A stretch of DNA of 62,146 bases from DATAQC01 sp051001215 (GTDB taxonomy: Bacteria > Actinomycetota > Acidimicrobiia > Acidimicrobiales > AC-14): contig JBPCNP010000062.1 in the NCBI GenBank assembly GCA_051001215.1, positions 1 to 62,146 of the forward strand. The letters are read 5' to 3'. Below are positions 8,890-17,777 of the stretch, in pieces. The position numbers and the translations under genes are program-made. The notes under the pieces were generated by a model that saw only the letters and a program-made list of their open reading frames with translations, had not been told where the DNA came from and did no database searches. Every line of letters starts with the position of its first letter. Position 1 is the stretch's first letter.

Positions 8890-9558
8890 TCAGTACCGGG
8901 GCAGGGCGCTCATGTCGACTTCGGCGCCGTCGACGAACACCACGACTTTGCCCTTGCCCTCCACCGACCAGGACCCGTCGGGATGCAGGATGACGGCGGT
9001 CTTCTCGTCGATGGCCACGAGGCGCAGGCCCGGTGGTGCCAGCTCGATGGTGCGCTTGGCCTTCTCGGGCGACCAGGTGTCGTGGTGGGGGATGACCGCC
9101 AGTTGGGCCAACAGGCCCAGGCCGAGGGTGAAAGCGCCGCCGCGCGGGTCGACCATCGGGTCGCAGAAGACCATGGCCCCGGCCGACGACCCGGCCACGC
9201 CGGCGCCGTCCTTCCAGGCATCGATCAGCGCATCCCAGACGGGTGAGTCCTTGAGGACCGAGCGAAGGTGCATCGGCGAACCGCCGCCCAGGTAGATGAA
9301 CCGGCTCTGTCGAACGGCGGCGGCCATGTCGGGATCCTCGGCCTCCCGCCGGTGCAGCACCATGAGGCCCCGGGCCTTTCCGCCGATGCTCTCGAACCAT
9401 CGCTCGGCTGTCTGCACCGCTCGTTCGGGGTGCTCATAGGCGGCCGCGGTGGGCAGCACGAGCACCTCGGGGTTGCCGAGCTCGGCCAAGAGGGCAGCGT
9501 CGAACGTGCAGCCCTCCTGCCATTCGCCTCCCCCCACCAACACCAGCGGCCCGTTCAC
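8890..9558 (-). CDS. Peptidase S51 family protein (cyanophycinase/dipeptidase E-like)
   Basis: A 222-residue class-I-glutaminase-like fold protein. The serine nucleophile lies in the elbow GSSAGAM (Ser at about 125), preceded by IYLGGGSPMHL, both typical of S51 peptidases. The family includes aspartyl dipeptidase and cyanophycinase, which release Asp-containing dipeptides. No signal peptide is seen, so it probably acts in the cytosol. The cyanophycinase-specific context (cphA) is absent, so a general dipeptidase role is more likely. It converges on the cyclophilin pair with a 22-bp gap. Confidence 0.82.
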   Translation of the reverse strand: MNGPLVLVGGGEWQEGCTFDAALLAELGNPEVLVLPTAAAYEHPERAVQTAERWFESIGGKARGLMVLHRREAEDPDMAAAVRQSRFIYLGGGSPMHLRSVLKDSPVWDALIDAWKDGAGVAGSSAGAMVFCDPMVDPRGGAFTLGLGLLAQLAVIPHHDTWSPEKAKRTIELAPPGLRLVAIDEKTAVILHPDGSWSVEGKGKVVVFVDGAEVDMSALPRY

Positions 9559-9593
9559 CCGGCCAACCTAGTGGCACCAGCGCGCGGAGCTGC

Positions 9594-9683
9594 CTACAGG
9601 CCCTTCCCGAACACCACGAAGACGATGATGCCCAGAACGATCAGGACGATGGGGACGAGAATCAGGGTGGCGGTTTCACTCAA
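9594..9683 (-). CDS. Putative 29-residue single-membrane-segment peptide
   Basis: A short frame starting at TTG 9683 encodes a polar head (SETAT) followed by one continuous hydrophobic helix (LILVPIVLIVLGIIVFVVF) and the tail GKGL. It sits in a 200-bp gap between two same-strand genes. The upstream continuation of the frame is not protein-like. The strongly hydrophobic composition is unusual for noise in DNA this rich in GC. However, the ribosome site is weak and I know no named family. Expression remains unproven. Confidence 0.35.
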   Translation of the reverse strand: MSETATLILVPIVLIVLGIIVFVVFGKGL

Positions 9684-9762
9684 GGCGCACCATTCGCGGA
9701 GGATATCGCGAAGCGGAATTGCCGTGGTGGCCCGCCGGGCGACCGGCCCGATGGCGCAGCCG

Positions 9763-10764
9763 TCAAGAGGCGAGGCGCGGCCAGATGGGGAAGCAGCGGT
9801 CGTCGAGGGCGCCGAACGAGTACGCCGGGTAGAGCCCGCCGAACATGGCCCGGGTGCGCTCCGACCAGTCGAGCGCCTCGGGCGTGGAGATGCGCCGGAA
9901 CACCTGAACGATCCCGCCTTCGAACACGCGGTACTCGGCCCAGCCGCCCGGGAAGTCCTTGGTGGACGACACCTCGGCCCACGGCACGCCACCGGTCTCG
10001 GGCAGGTGGCGCACCCGGTTGCGGTGGGTGTGCCCGGCGAAATAGCCCACCAAGGCGGGCCGCCGGGCCACCACGTCGACCAGGCGCTGCGTGTCGGCCG
10101 GGGTGATGCCGAACGAGTCGTTGCGCGCGTCGGCCAGGGGATGGTGCCCGAAGACCAGGACGGGCCGGTCTGCTCGCGACCCGAGCTCGTCGATCCACTC
10201 GAGCTGGGTCTCTCCGAGGGCCCCTCCGGCCCGACCGGCAACCGGGGTGTCGAGGAGGGCCAGGATCACCCCGGCGAGGTCGACCTCGACGGGCCCGAGG
10301 TCGGCGACGGCTCCGTCGACGAGCACGTCGTGGTTGCCCCGGCACCAGTGCAGGCGGTCGCCGAAGACGCTGCCGTAGCAGTCCACGAAGGCATCGAACT
10401 CCTCCGACGTCCCCGTCGACGTCAGGTCGCCCTTGGCCACCACCGCGTCGGGCCGGCAGGCGGCGATCTCGGCCGCCGCGGCCCGGTTCATGGTCTCGGT
10501 GTAGGGCGCCTCGCCGGCGTCGGCGCGCAGAGGCGGGCCCAGGTCGACCCCCGCCATCACCCCACAGACGGTCTCGCCGAAATGGACGTCGTTGACCGTG
10601 GCGACGGTGGCCAGGCGCAGGCCGGGTGGGCGGGGCAACGTCTCGAACTCGACCCCGTCGAGGTGGTACGTGGTGGCGGGGGCCAGGCCCTCGTGGCGCA
10701 CCACGGTCGTCCCGTCGTGGAGCACGGCCGCGTCGTCGGCCACGGTCGTGACCTCCATGCTCAC
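9763..10764 (-). CDS. Metallophosphoesterase (calcineurin-like)
   Basis: I place the start at a GTG at 10764 because it overlaps the stop of the carboxylase epsilon gene (GTGA), a spacing used throughout this window. The frame is open to 10869 but would then overlap by over 100 bp. The 333-residue product has a short fibronectin-like N-terminal domain (about 1-60, ending HLDGVEFETL). The two-metal phosphoesterase core follows, with its ligands in NDVHFGE, GDLT, GNHD, FGHHPL and GHTHR. Such enzymes hydrolyse phosphomonoesters or diesters; the substrate cannot be told. It is co-transcribed with the carboxylase genes. Confidence 0.85.
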   Translation of the reverse strand: MSMEVTTVADDAAVLHDGTTVVRHEGLAPATTYHLDGVEFETLPRPPGLRLATVATVNDVHFGETVCGVMAGVDLGPPLRADAGEAPYTETMNRAAAAEIAACRPDAVVAKGDLTSTGTSEEFDAFVDCYGSVFGDRLHWCRGNHDVLVDGAVADLGPVEVDLAGVILALLDTPVAGRAGGALGETQLEWIDELGSRADRPVLVFGHHPLADARNDSFGITPADTQRLVDVVARRPALVGYFAGHTHRNRVRHLPETGGVPWAEVSSTKDFPGGWAEYRVFEGGIVQVFRRISTPEALDWSERTRAMFGGLYPAYSFGALDDRCFPIWPRLAS

Positions 10765-11036
10765 CGGCAGGCGCCCCAAGAGGGAGAGCCCCACGTCGGC
10801 GAGTCGCAGGAGTCGGTTCGCCACTGCCTCCCCACCGGCGACCCCGGCCACTGGCGCCCACTCGACCACCGCCAGGGTGGGGGAAGCTGTGCGTCGGTGG
10901 CGTCGGGGCCGAGCACGATCTCGATGGCGGCCATCACCGCCGCCACTTCCTCCGGCGACGGTGCACCACCGCCCGTGAGCTGCACCTGCAGGCCGGGCCG
11001 GGTCCCTGCCGCCGGGTCAGAGGGGGACGTTGCCAT
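10761..11036 (-). CDS. accE: Acyl-CoA carboxylase epsilon subunit-like protein
   Basis: This 91-residue protein starts inside the end of the carboxyltransferase gene (20-bp overlap). It has the short actinobacterial epsilon-subunit pattern: a strand GLQVQLTGGGAPSPEEVAAV, an alanine-rich helix, a Pro/Ala linker and a Trp-rich tail (WRWSSGRQWPG). Epsilon subunits stabilise the alpha-beta complex of acetyl/propionyl-CoA carboxylases. Position directly after the beta subunit supports the call. The divergent tail keeps confidence moderate. Confidence 0.65.
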   Translation of the reverse strand: MATSPSDPAAGTRPGLQVQLTGGGAPSPEEVAAVMAAIEIVLGPDATDAQLPPPWRWSSGRQWPGSPVGRQWRTDSCDSPTWGSPSWGACR

Positions 11037-12570
11037 GTTTGCGGGACGGCAGTTCCTCCCGCTTGGATCGCAGCATGGCCAGGGCCCGCACCAGCGCCGG
11101 CCGGGTCGTGGCCGGGTCGATCACGTCGTCGATGTAACCCCGTTCGGCGGCGATCCAGGGGTTGGCGTGGCGCTCGGCGTAGTCGGCCACCAGCGCGGCC
11201 CGAAGGGCGGCGGGGTCGTCGGAGTCCTCCAGCTCACGGCGGTGGAGGATCTCCACCGCCCCGTGGGGGCCCATCACCGCCACCTCGGCGGTCGGCCAGG
11301 CCAGGGCCAGGTCGGCACCGATCGACTTCGAGTTCATCACCACGTAGGCGCCTCCGTAGGCCTTGCGGACCACCACCTGGATGCGGGGGACAGTGGCCTC
11401 GCAGAAGGCGTAGAGCAGCTTGGCTCCGTGTCGGATGATGCCGCCGTGCTCCTGGTCGGTACCGGGAAGGAAGCCGGGCACGTCGACAAGGGTGACCAGG
11501 GGGATGTTGAACGCGTCACAGGTGCGGACGAAGCGGGCGCCCTTCTCCGACGAGTCGATGTCGAGCACGCCGGCCAGCACCTGGGGCTGGTTGGCCACGA
11601 TCCCCACGGTGTGACCGTCGAGGCGGGCGAAGCCGCACACCAGGTTGCGGGCCCACAGCGGGGAGTACTGGTAGAGCTCACCGTCGTCGACCACGGCGCG
11701 GATGAGGGCGGTCATGTCGTAGGGCTCGTTCGGTCCGTCGGAGACCATCTCGAACAGCCCCGGCGACGTCCGCGCCGGGTCGTCGGTAACGATGGCCCGG
11801 GGGGGCTCGTCGCGGTTGCTCTGGGGGAGGAAGCCGAGGAGGTGGCGGACCTCGGCGAGGCAGGCCCTGTCGTCGGGGGCGGTGAAATGGGCCACACCCG
11901 AACGGGTGGCGTGGGTCATGGCGCCGCCCAGCTCCTCCAGGCTCACGTCCTCGCCGGTCACCGTGCGGACCACGTCGGGGCCGGTGATGAACATGTACGA
12001 CGTCTTTTCGACCATGAACACGAAGTCGGTCATGGCCGGGCTGTACACGGCGCCGCCGGCACAGGGCCCCATGATCACGCTGATCTGGGGGACGACGCCC
12101 GATGCCTCGACGTTGCGGCGGAAGATCTCGCCGTAGGCCACGAGGGAGACGACGCCCTCCTGGATGCGGGCGCCGGCCCCGTCGTTGAGACCGATCAGCG
12201 GCGCCCCGACCCGCTGGGCCAGGTCCATGACCTTGTGGATCTTCTCGGCGAAGACCTCACCCAGCGAGCCACCGAACACGGTGAAGTCCTGGGCGAACAG
12301 AAAGATTTGGCGACCGTTGACGGTGCCCCAACCGGTGATCACGCCGTCGGTGTAGGGCCGGTCGTCGAGGCCGACACCCTCGGCCCGGTGGCGGGCGAGC
12401 AGGTCGAGCTCGTTGAAGCTGTCCTTGTCGACCAGGTAGTCGACCCGCTCCCGGGCGGTCATCTTGCCCCGGGCGTGCTGGCGCTCGACGGACTGCTCGG
12501 ACCCGGCGTTGCGGGCTTCTTCCCGCCGCCGCCGTAGGTCGTCGAGGCGGTCGGTGGTCGTCGGCTCCAT
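11017..12570 (-). CDS. pccB: Acyl-CoA carboxylase beta subunit (carboxyltransferase)
   Basis: From ATG 12570 the product is 517 residues, the normal length for PccB/AccD-type carboxyltransferases, which move CO2 from biotin to acetyl- or propionyl-CoA. The N-terminus ERQHARGKMTARERVDYL is typical. The two crotonase-like halves are recognisable by GARIQEGVVSL plus PCAGGAVYSPAMTDF and by VDVPGFLPGTDQE plus RKAYGGAYVVMNSK. The DINPNVF-like end is replaced by YIDDVIDPATTRPALVRAL, also typical. An epsilon subunit overlaps its 3' end. The biotin-carboxylase alpha subunit is not in the window. Confidence 0.93.
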   Translation of the reverse strand: MEPTTTDRLDDLRRRREEARNAGSEQSVERQHARGKMTARERVDYLVDKDSFNELDLLARHRAEGVGLDDRPYTDGVITGWGTVNGRQIFLFAQDFTVFGGSLGEVFAEKIHKVMDLAQRVGAPLIGLNDGAGARIQEGVVSLVAYGEIFRRNVEASGVVPQISVIMGPCAGGAVYSPAMTDFVFMVEKTSYMFITGPDVVRTVTGEDVSLEELGGAMTHATRSGVAHFTAPDDRACLAEVRHLLGFLPQSNRDEPPRAIVTDDPARTSPGLFEMVSDGPNEPYDMTALIRAVVDDGELYQYSPLWARNLVCGFARLDGHTVGIVANQPQVLAGVLDIDSSEKGARFVRTCDAFNIPLVTLVDVPGFLPGTDQEHGGIIRHGAKLLYAFCEATVPRIQVVVRKAYGGAYVVMNSKSIGADLALAWPTAEVAVMGPHGAVEILHRRELEDSDDPAALRAALVADYAERHANPWIAAERGYIDDVIDPATTRPALVRALAMLRSKREELPSRKHGNVPL

Positions 12571-12655
12571 CCCCGTCGAGGCTACCCCGGCGCTTCTCTG
12601 CTCGACTTCCGCCGGCGGTCTCGACCAGGCACCGGTCAACGCGAGCAAAGAATGG

Positions 12656-13531
12656 TCAGGGTTCGCTGGTGAGGGCGGCGACGCGCTCGGGCAGGCGCCC
12701 GGCGCGCAGGCGACGGGCCACGCCGGCGAGGGCGGGGGTGGGGCCCCGCCATCGCAGCGTGTCGACGTGGTCGAGCACCGGAGCCTCGGCCCGCAGGGTG
12801 GCCAGGTCCCGGAACAGCAGGACGAGCTCGAGCTGGTCGACGAGCGTCGCTGCCAACCGCACCCGGCCACGCACGGCCACGTCCCACCTGGTGGCGTCGA
12901 CGGGGATGTCCTCCAGGTGTCGATAGCGCCCCAGCACGGCGCTGGCCGCCGTCTTGCCCCAGCCGGGAAGGCCTGGGAAGCCGTCGGCGGAGTCGCCCAC
13001 CAGGGCCAGCCAGTCGGGGATCGACTCCGGATGGATGCCGTAGCGGGCCACGACGCCGTCTTCGTCGGTGATGGCGTCCTTGCGGCGGTCGAGTTGCACG
13101 ACCCGGGTGCCCACCACGGCCTGGGCGAGATCCTTGTCGGGCGTCATGATCACCACCTGGTCGACGGCGGGATCGGCGGCCGCAGTCCGGGCTGCGGCGG
13201 CCAGGGCGTCATCGGCCTCCAGCTCGACCATCGGGAACACCACGACGCCCAGGGCGCCAAGGGCTTCCTCGACGAGGGGGAACTGGGCCAGCAGGGCCGG
13301 GGGCATCCCGGCGCTCGACTTGTAGCCGTCCCAACGTTGGTTGCGGAAGGACTCGACCACGCTGTCGGTGGCCACCCCCAGGTGGGTGACGCCGTGTTCG
13401 AGGAGGCCGACCACGCTCCAGATCACCCCCCGGGTCGCGGCCACGTCTTCGGTCGCGTCGTGGTCGGCGGGAGGGGCGCCGAAGTGATGGCGGAACAACT
13501 CGTAGGTACCGTCGAGCAGGTGGACCTTCAC
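12656..13531 (-). CDS. 5'-3' exonuclease (FEN/PolA N-terminal-like)
   Basis: A 291-residue stand-alone flap/5'-3' exonuclease. Metal-binding acidic residues appear in HLLDGTYELFRHHF, in the ELEADDALAA stretch and in TPDKDLAQ. The helix-hairpin-helix LVGDSADGFPGLPGWGKTAA binds DNA downstream. Its ATG overlaps the stop of the upstream glycosidase gene (ATGA). Such proteins process flaps or primers and back up the exonuclease domain of DNA polymerase I. No polymerase domain is attached. Length is normal for the free-standing family. Confidence 0.9.
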   Translation of the reverse strand: MKVHLLDGTYELFRHHFGAPPADHDATEDVAATRGVIWSVVGLLEHGVTHLGVATDSVVESFRNQRWDGYKSSAGMPPALLAQFPLVEEALGALGVVVFPMVELEADDALAAAARTAAADPAVDQVVIMTPDKDLAQAVVGTRVVQLDRRKDAITDEDGVVARYGIHPESIPDWLALVGDSADGFPGLPGWGKTAASAVLGRYRHLEDIPVDATRWDVAVRGRVRLAATLVDQLELVLLFRDLATLRAEAPVLDHVDTLRWRGPTPALAGVARRLRAGRLPERVAALTSEP

Positions 13532-14778
13532 CGCTCAAGCCTGCCTGACGGCGATGGGGACGGCGGCAGGACCAGTCGGGGCACCTCGGCGGCCTGGCAG
13601 GTCAGGGCAACGGGGTCGACACCGCCGAGAGCGGCCATACGGGCCGCAGCCTGGTTGAGCCGATCCTCGCTCAACCGGCCCTGTTCGACCGAGGCCTCCA
13701 GGCTGTCCCGCATCTCGCGGGCGGCTTCGCCTTCGGTGACCAGGACACCATCGGCGCCGGCGATGAGGGCCATCACCGCGGCCTCCCCGTAGCTCCAGCG
13801 CCGGTTGACGGCGCCCATGCCCAGGGCGTCGGTGATGGCCACGCCGTGAAAGCCGGTGTTTCGCAACAGCCGGTAGGCCGCGGGTGACAGGCTGGCGGGA
13901 ACGCCGGGGTCGAGGGCGGCGTACTCCACGTGGTTGACCATCACGACGGGGACACCGGCGACGATCAGGTCCCTGAACGGTACGAGGTCGCCGGCCCCCA
14001 GGTCGGCGAGCGATGCGTCCACCCGCGACCGCCCCACCTCGTCGTCTCCGACGGCCCGGCCGTGGCCGGGGAAGTGCTTGACGGCCGAGCGCACGCCGGC
14101 ATCGGCGAAACCGGCGGCCTGGGCAGAGGCGTACCGCGAGGCGGTCGCCGGGTCGGCCGAGAACGACCGGTCCCCGATAGTGGCGTTGTAGGGGCCGGCG
14201 TCCAGGTCGGCCACCGGTGCCAGGTCGAGGTCGACGCCGAAGGCAGACAGCTTCGAGCCCACCTGGTGGGCCAGGCCGCGCACCTCGTCGGCCGAGCGTT
14301 CTGCGGCCTGGCGCCGGGCTGAGGGGCTGGGCCCGAGCACGGCTGCGAACGACGAGACCCGGCCCGACTCCTCGTCGGTGGAGACGATGAGGTGGTGGTG
14401 CGAGCGCGCCCTGAGGTCGGCGATGAGGCGGCTGACCTGATCGGCGGACTTCACGTTCCTGGCGGCCAGGAAGACACCACCCACGCCGACGTCGATTACC
14501 TCGCCCACGACGGGGTCGCCCGACGTCGTGGCCCCGGAGAGCCCGGCGATCAGCACCTGGGCAGCCCGTTCGGCCAGGGGAGCGGGCCGGCAGGGGGGAG
14601 CCGGGGCCGTCACGGGCGGGGGCGTGGTGCCCGGCCGGGCGCCGGAACCGGTCACCGGCGACGTGCAGGCGGCCGCCAGCACGGCGGTCACGCCGATCAC
14701 GGTCTTCCAGCGGTTCCGGTCGGTTCTGGAGTGGCCAGGCCGCCCCGAACCAGGACCAGACGGGTTCATGGCCGCCAC
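13528..14778 (-). CDS. Glycoside hydrolase family 3 protein, putative lipoprotein
   Basis: The 416-residue product has an N-terminal export segment (VIGVTAVLAAACTSP) with a possible lipid-attachment cysteine, although the lipobox is imperfect. A Pro/Thr linker follows, then a beta-N-acetylhexosaminidase-like family 3 barrel. Key motifs are STDEESGRV, VKHFPGHG with its His, and GVAITDALGMGAV carrying the likely nucleophile Asp. NagZ-type enzymes remove N-acetylglucosamine from muropeptides; an exported homologue would act on the cell wall. The start could equally be the ATG at 14769. The downstream exonuclease overlaps by four bases. Confidence 0.85.
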   Translation of the reverse strand: MAAMNPSGPGSGRPGHSRTDRNRWKTVIGVTAVLAAACTSPVTGSGARPGTTPPPVTAPAPPCRPAPLAERAAQVLIAGLSGATTSGDPVVGEVIDVGVGGVFLAARNVKSADQVSRLIADLRARSHHHLIVSTDEESGRVSSFAAVLGPSPSARRQAAERSADEVRGLAHQVGSKLSAFGVDLDLAPVADLDAGPYNATIGDRSFSADPATASRYASAQAAGFADAGVRSAVKHFPGHGRAVGDDEVGRSRVDASLADLGAGDLVPFRDLIVAGVPVVMVNHVEYAALDPGVPASLSPAAYRLLRNTGFHGVAITDALGMGAVNRRWSYGEAAVMALIAGADGVLVTEGEAAREMRDSLEASVEQGRLSEDRLNQAAARMAALGGVDPVALTCQAAEVPRLVLPPSPSPSGRLER

Positions 14779-14856
14779 GGACGAACCGTAGACCGCGGGG
14801 CCGGGGCACCGATGTCGCCGTCATCGGTACTCTCGAAGGAATGCGTCGGGATGGTC

Positions 14857-15699
14857 GTGCCTGAGGGGGACACCCTCTTCCGGACCGCGGCCACCCTGCA
14901 ACGATGGCTCGGGGGCCGCGAGGTCAGCGACGCCACCACGACGGTCCCGGGGCTTCCCGCCGACCGGCTGGTGGGTCAGCGGATCGACAAGGTGGAGGCC
15001 TGGGGCAAACACCTGCTGGTGCGCTTCGGGTCAGGGCAGGTCCTGCACTCCCACCTGCGCATGAGCGGGTCGTGGCACGTGTACTCCGTCGGCGACGCCT
15101 GGCGTCGCCCGCAACGTCAGGCCCGCTTGGTGCTGACCTGCGGCGACCGGTTGGCCGTGTGCTACAACGCGCCGGTCGTCGAGTTGCTGGCGGCCAGAGC
15201 CGAGCTGGTCCATCCCGCCCTGGCCCGGTTGGGTCCCGATGTGCTGGCTGACGCCATCGACCTCGAGGGCGTCAGGCGTCGGATCCGGCGCCGTCCGGGC
15301 GAGTCGGCGCTGGGCGAGCTGCTCCTCGACCAGACCCTCGTTGCCGGTATCGGCAACATCTGGAGATGTGAGGCCTTGTTCGTGGAAGGCCACAATCCGT
15401 GGACGCCGCAGTCCCGGCTCGACGACGACCAGCTCGACCGGTTGGTGGCGACGGCCAGTCGGCTGATGCGGACCAGCGCGGGTCTGGACCCCGAACCGCG
15501 GCCCGGCTCACCCGACGCCGTGCCCAACCCGTCGGGTCGGCAATTCACCCGCTGGGTCTACAAGCGCAACGGTCTGCCCTGTCGGCGTTGCGGCACCCTC
15601 GTGGCCGCCCGCCGCCAGGGCGAGCAGGCCCGCACGGCCTACTGGTGCCCGACGTGCCAGTCCGCCGATACCGACACTGCCCCCCGCGCCGACCCGTGA
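14857..15699 (+). CDS. nei: Endonuclease VIII-like (Nei/Fpg family) DNA glycosylase
   Basis: The family needs an N-terminal proline exposed after removal of Met, so I choose GTG 14857, which gives PEGDTLFRTA directly after the start and 280 residues. The upstream frame is not family-like. The enzyme excises oxidised pyrimidines and nicks the abasic site. Visible features are the catalytic Pro/Glu pair, HSHLRMSGSW, the H2TH region LLLDQTLVAGIGNIWRCEAL, and a C-terminal zinc finger whose Cys pairs are CRRC and CPTC. The MFS gene follows with a GTGA overlap. Confidence 0.92.
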   Translation: MPEGDTLFRTAATLQRWLGGREVSDATTTVPGLPADRLVGQRIDKVEAWGKHLLVRFGSGQVLHSHLRMSGSWHVYSVGDAWRRPQRQARLVLTCGDRLAVCYNAPVVELLAARAELVHPALARLGPDVLADAIDLEGVRRRIRRRPGESALGELLLDQTLVAGIGNIWRCEALFVEGHNPWTPQSRLDDDQLDRLVATASRLMRTSAGLDPEPRPGSPDAVPNPSGRQFTRWVYKRNGLPCRRCGTLVAARRQGEQARTAYWCPTCQSADTDTAPRADP

Positions 15700-17099
15700 T
15701 CGCCGGCCCGTCCGGCCCCCAGGACAGTGCCCGCCCGTCCGGCCCCCAGGACAGTGCCCGCCCGTCCGGCCCCCAGGACAGTGCCGGCCCGTCCGGCCCC
15801 CAGGACAGTGCCGGCCCGTCCGGCCCCCAGGACAGTGCCGGCCGCTCCAGCCTTCGGCGGCGGGTCTTCGTCGACCTGTCGCCGCTGCGCGACTCCCGCG
15901 ACTACCGCCTGCTCTTCAGCGGCGAGGCGGTGTCGTGGTTGGGGCGCCAGGCCACCGTCGTCGCCGTCTCCTATCAGGTGTACCTGCTCACGGGGTCATC
16001 GTTCGCCGTGGGCCTGTTGGGCCTGGCCAATCTCGGTCCTCTCGCCGCCATGTCCCTGGCCGGTGGGGCCATCGCCGACGCCGTCGACCGGCGCAAGCTC
16101 CTCCTGGTCACGCAGGTGTTGCTGGGCCTCACCAGCGTCGGCCTGGCCCTCAACGCCTCGGCCGTCTCGCCCATGGTGTGGCCCATCTACGTGTTGAGCG
16201 CCCTGGCCGCCGGCCTGTCCGGCATCGACCTTCCCACCCGCAACGCCATGATCCCGAAGATGGTGGGCCGCGATGCCATCCCGGCGGCGTCGGCCCTGGG
16301 TCAGATCCTCATGCAGGCCGGCTTCGTGGTCGGTCCCGCCCTGGCCGGCCTGGTGATCGCCCGGGTCAGCCTGGCTTCGGCCTACTGGCTCGATGTGGCC
16401 ACCTTCGTGGTCTCCATCGCCGCCGTGTCGTTGCTACACCCCCAGCCGCCCGAGGGGGGAGGGACCCGGGCGGGGGTGGCCTCGGTGCGCGAGGGCCTGA
16501 ACTACCTGCGAGGCCGGCGGCTGCTGGTGAGCACATTCGTCATCGACATCGACGCCATGGTCTTCGGCATGCCCCGGGCCCTGTTCCCGGCGCTGGGGAC
16601 GAGCCTGTACGGGGGTGGAGCGGCCACCGTGGGCCTCCTCTACGCCGCGCCCGGTTTCGGCGCCTTGGTCGGGGCCCTGCTCACGGGATGGGTCACGCGC
16701 GTCCGTCGCCAGGGACGTGCCGTCATCGTGTCGGTGATGGGATGGGGCGCAGCCATCGCCGCCTTCGGCCTGGTGCACTGGCTGCCGCTGGGCCTGGTCC
16801 TGCTGGCCGTCGCCGGGGCGGCCGACGTGATCTCCGCGGTGTTCCGCAACACCATCCTGCAGATCAACGTCCCCGACGCCCTGCGGGGGCGCCTGACGGC
16901 CGTGCACATCGGCGTCGTCACGGGTGGGCCCTCCCTGGGCGACGCCGAGGCAGGTGCGGTGGCCGCCCTGACGTCGGCTCCCATCTCGGTGGTGACGGGG
17001 GGCCTGGCCTGCGTGCTGGGCGTCGGCCTGTTGCACCGGTGGGCACCCCAGCTGTGGGCCTACGACACCGCCGAGGCGCCACCGGGTACGCCTGGCTGA
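15696..17099 (+). CDS. MFS transporter (EntS/MFS_3-like) with repeat-built N-terminus
   Basis: Starting at a GTG overlapping the nei stop, the 467-residue protein begins with five copies of GPSGPQDSA (about residues 4-49). The MFS core follows (DYRLLFSGEAVSWLGRQATV) with about 12 hydrophobic segments. The loop DAVDRRKLLL between helices 2 and 3 fits the MFS signature. The subgroup resembles enterobactin or macrolide exporters; the substrate is unknown. The N-terminal tail is cytoplasmic and disordered, and its DNA is a 27-bp tandem array (separate entry). Length without the tail is normal (about 415). Confidence 0.85.
   Translation: MIAGPSGPQDSARPSGPQDSARPSGPQDSAGPSGPQDSAGPSGPQDSAGRSSLRRRVFVDLSPLRDSRDYRLLFSGEAVSWLGRQATVVAVSYQVYLLTGSSFAVGLLGLANLGPLAAMSLAGGAIADAVDRRKLLLVTQVLLGLTSVGLALNASAVSPMVWPIYVLSALAAGLSGIDLPTRNAMIPKMVGRDAIPAASALGQILMQAGFVVGPALAGLVIARVSLASAYWLDVATFVVSIAAVSLLHPQPPEGGGTRAGVASVREGLNYLRGRRLLVSTFVIDIDAMVFGMPRALFPALGTSLYGGGAATVGLLYAAPGFGALVGALLTGWVTRVRRQGRAVIVSVMGWGAAIAAFGLVHWLPLGLVLLAVAGAADVISAVFRNTILQINVPDALRGRLTAVHIGVVTGGPSLGDAEAGAVAALTSAPISVVTGGLACVLGVGLLHRWAPQLWAYDTAEAPPGTPG
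15710..15844 (+). repeat. Five 27-bp tandem repeats in the MFS gene N-terminus
   Basis: Units start at 15710, 15737, 15764, 15791 and 15818 with a period of exactly 27 bp and differ at one position (C or G near the unit end). Each unit encodes one nine-residue PSGPQDSA(R/G). The unit core resembles the linker repeat found at 34424, 49125 and 54611-54928 (GGCCCG-xx-CGGCCCCC followed by an AGTGC element), so they may share an origin. Confidence 0.9.
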
Positions 17100-17120
17100 C
17101 GGTCAGCGCGCAGGCCCCAC

Positions 17121-17609
17121 TCAGCTCGCGGCCTGGTCGGCGGCGCGCTGGAGGTCGGCCAGGTCGATCTTGCCCATGCCCAACATGGCCTTCATCGCCG
17201 CCTGCGACCTGGCCGGGTCGGGGTCGGTGAGGAGCTTGTCCATGGCGATCGGCACGATCTGCCACGAGACGCCGAACCGGTCCTTCAGCCAGCCGCACGG
17301 GCCCTCTTGGCCGCCATCGGACAGCGCCGTCCAGAAGGCATCCACCTCGTCCTGTGACTCGCAGTTCACCTGGAACGACACGGCTTCGCTGAAGCGGAAC
17401 TCAGGTCCGCCGTTGAGGGCGGTGAACGGCTGTCCGTCGAGCTCGAAGCTCACGACCATGACCATTCCCTCGGGCCGGGGGCCGGCCGAACCGTAGTGGG
17501 AGACCTCGAGGATCCGGGAGCTCTCGAAGACGCTCGTGTAGAAGGTGGCCGCGTCCTCGGCCTCGGTGTCGAACCACAGGCAGGGGGTGATCTTCGTCAG
17601 TGTCGCCAT
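17121..17609 (-). CDS. VOC superfamily protein (PhnB/3-demethylubiquinone-like)
   Basis: A 162-residue vicinal-oxygen-chelate fold protein. ITPCLWFDTEAEDAATFYTSVF opens the first beta-alpha-beta unit; FSFELDGQPF-type and FQVNCESQDEVDAFW strands follow, and GWLKDRFGVSWQIVP closes the domain. This subgroup is often annotated as 3-demethylubiquinone methyltransferase, but it lacks a methyltransferase fold and its substrates are unknown. The C-terminus is the common MKAMLGMGKIDLADLQRA. Monocistronic and divergent from the surface protein at 17778. Confidence 0.85.
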   Translation of the reverse strand: MATLTKITPCLWFDTEAEDAATFYTSVFESSRILEVSHYGSAGPRPEGMVMVVSFELDGQPFTALNGGPEFRFSEAVSFQVNCESQDEVDAFWTALSDGGQEGPCGWLKDRFGVSWQIVPIAMDKLLTDPDPARSQAAMKAMLGMGKIDLADLQRAADQAAS

Positions 17610-17777
17610 CGGTTTGGTCCTTTCCGTGGCGGCCCGGAGGGGTCGGGCCGAGGTCGGATCGACCGGGGATCCCCCGCTCGACGGTGTGACACTTGCATAG
17701 TGGGGTGCATTGAAGGGAAGCTACGCAACGAATGTCCGTCGGCTATAGCCCGGGTCCCCTTGATGAGGAGTAGTTAC

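Noticed and set aside
10764..10869. A longer N-terminus of the metallophosphoesterase starting at GTG 10869
   Set aside because: It would overlap the epsilon-subunit gene by over 100 bp, and the extra residues have no domain; the GTG at 10764 gives the coupling seen in the rest of the window.
9268..12537. A 1089-codon open frame on the plus strand
   Set aside because: It lies opposite the S51 peptidase, phosphoesterase and carboxylase genes, all of which have clear motifs; the plus-strand product is biased noise.
15710..15844. CRISPR array
   Set aside because: The units are directly adjacent 27-bp tandem copies with no spacers, and they encode an in-frame peptide repeat.
17610..17777. A riboswitch in the leader of the surface-protein gene
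   Set aside because: I compared it by eye with cyclic-dinucleotide riboswitch features and found no convincing conserved core; only a ribosome site is clear.
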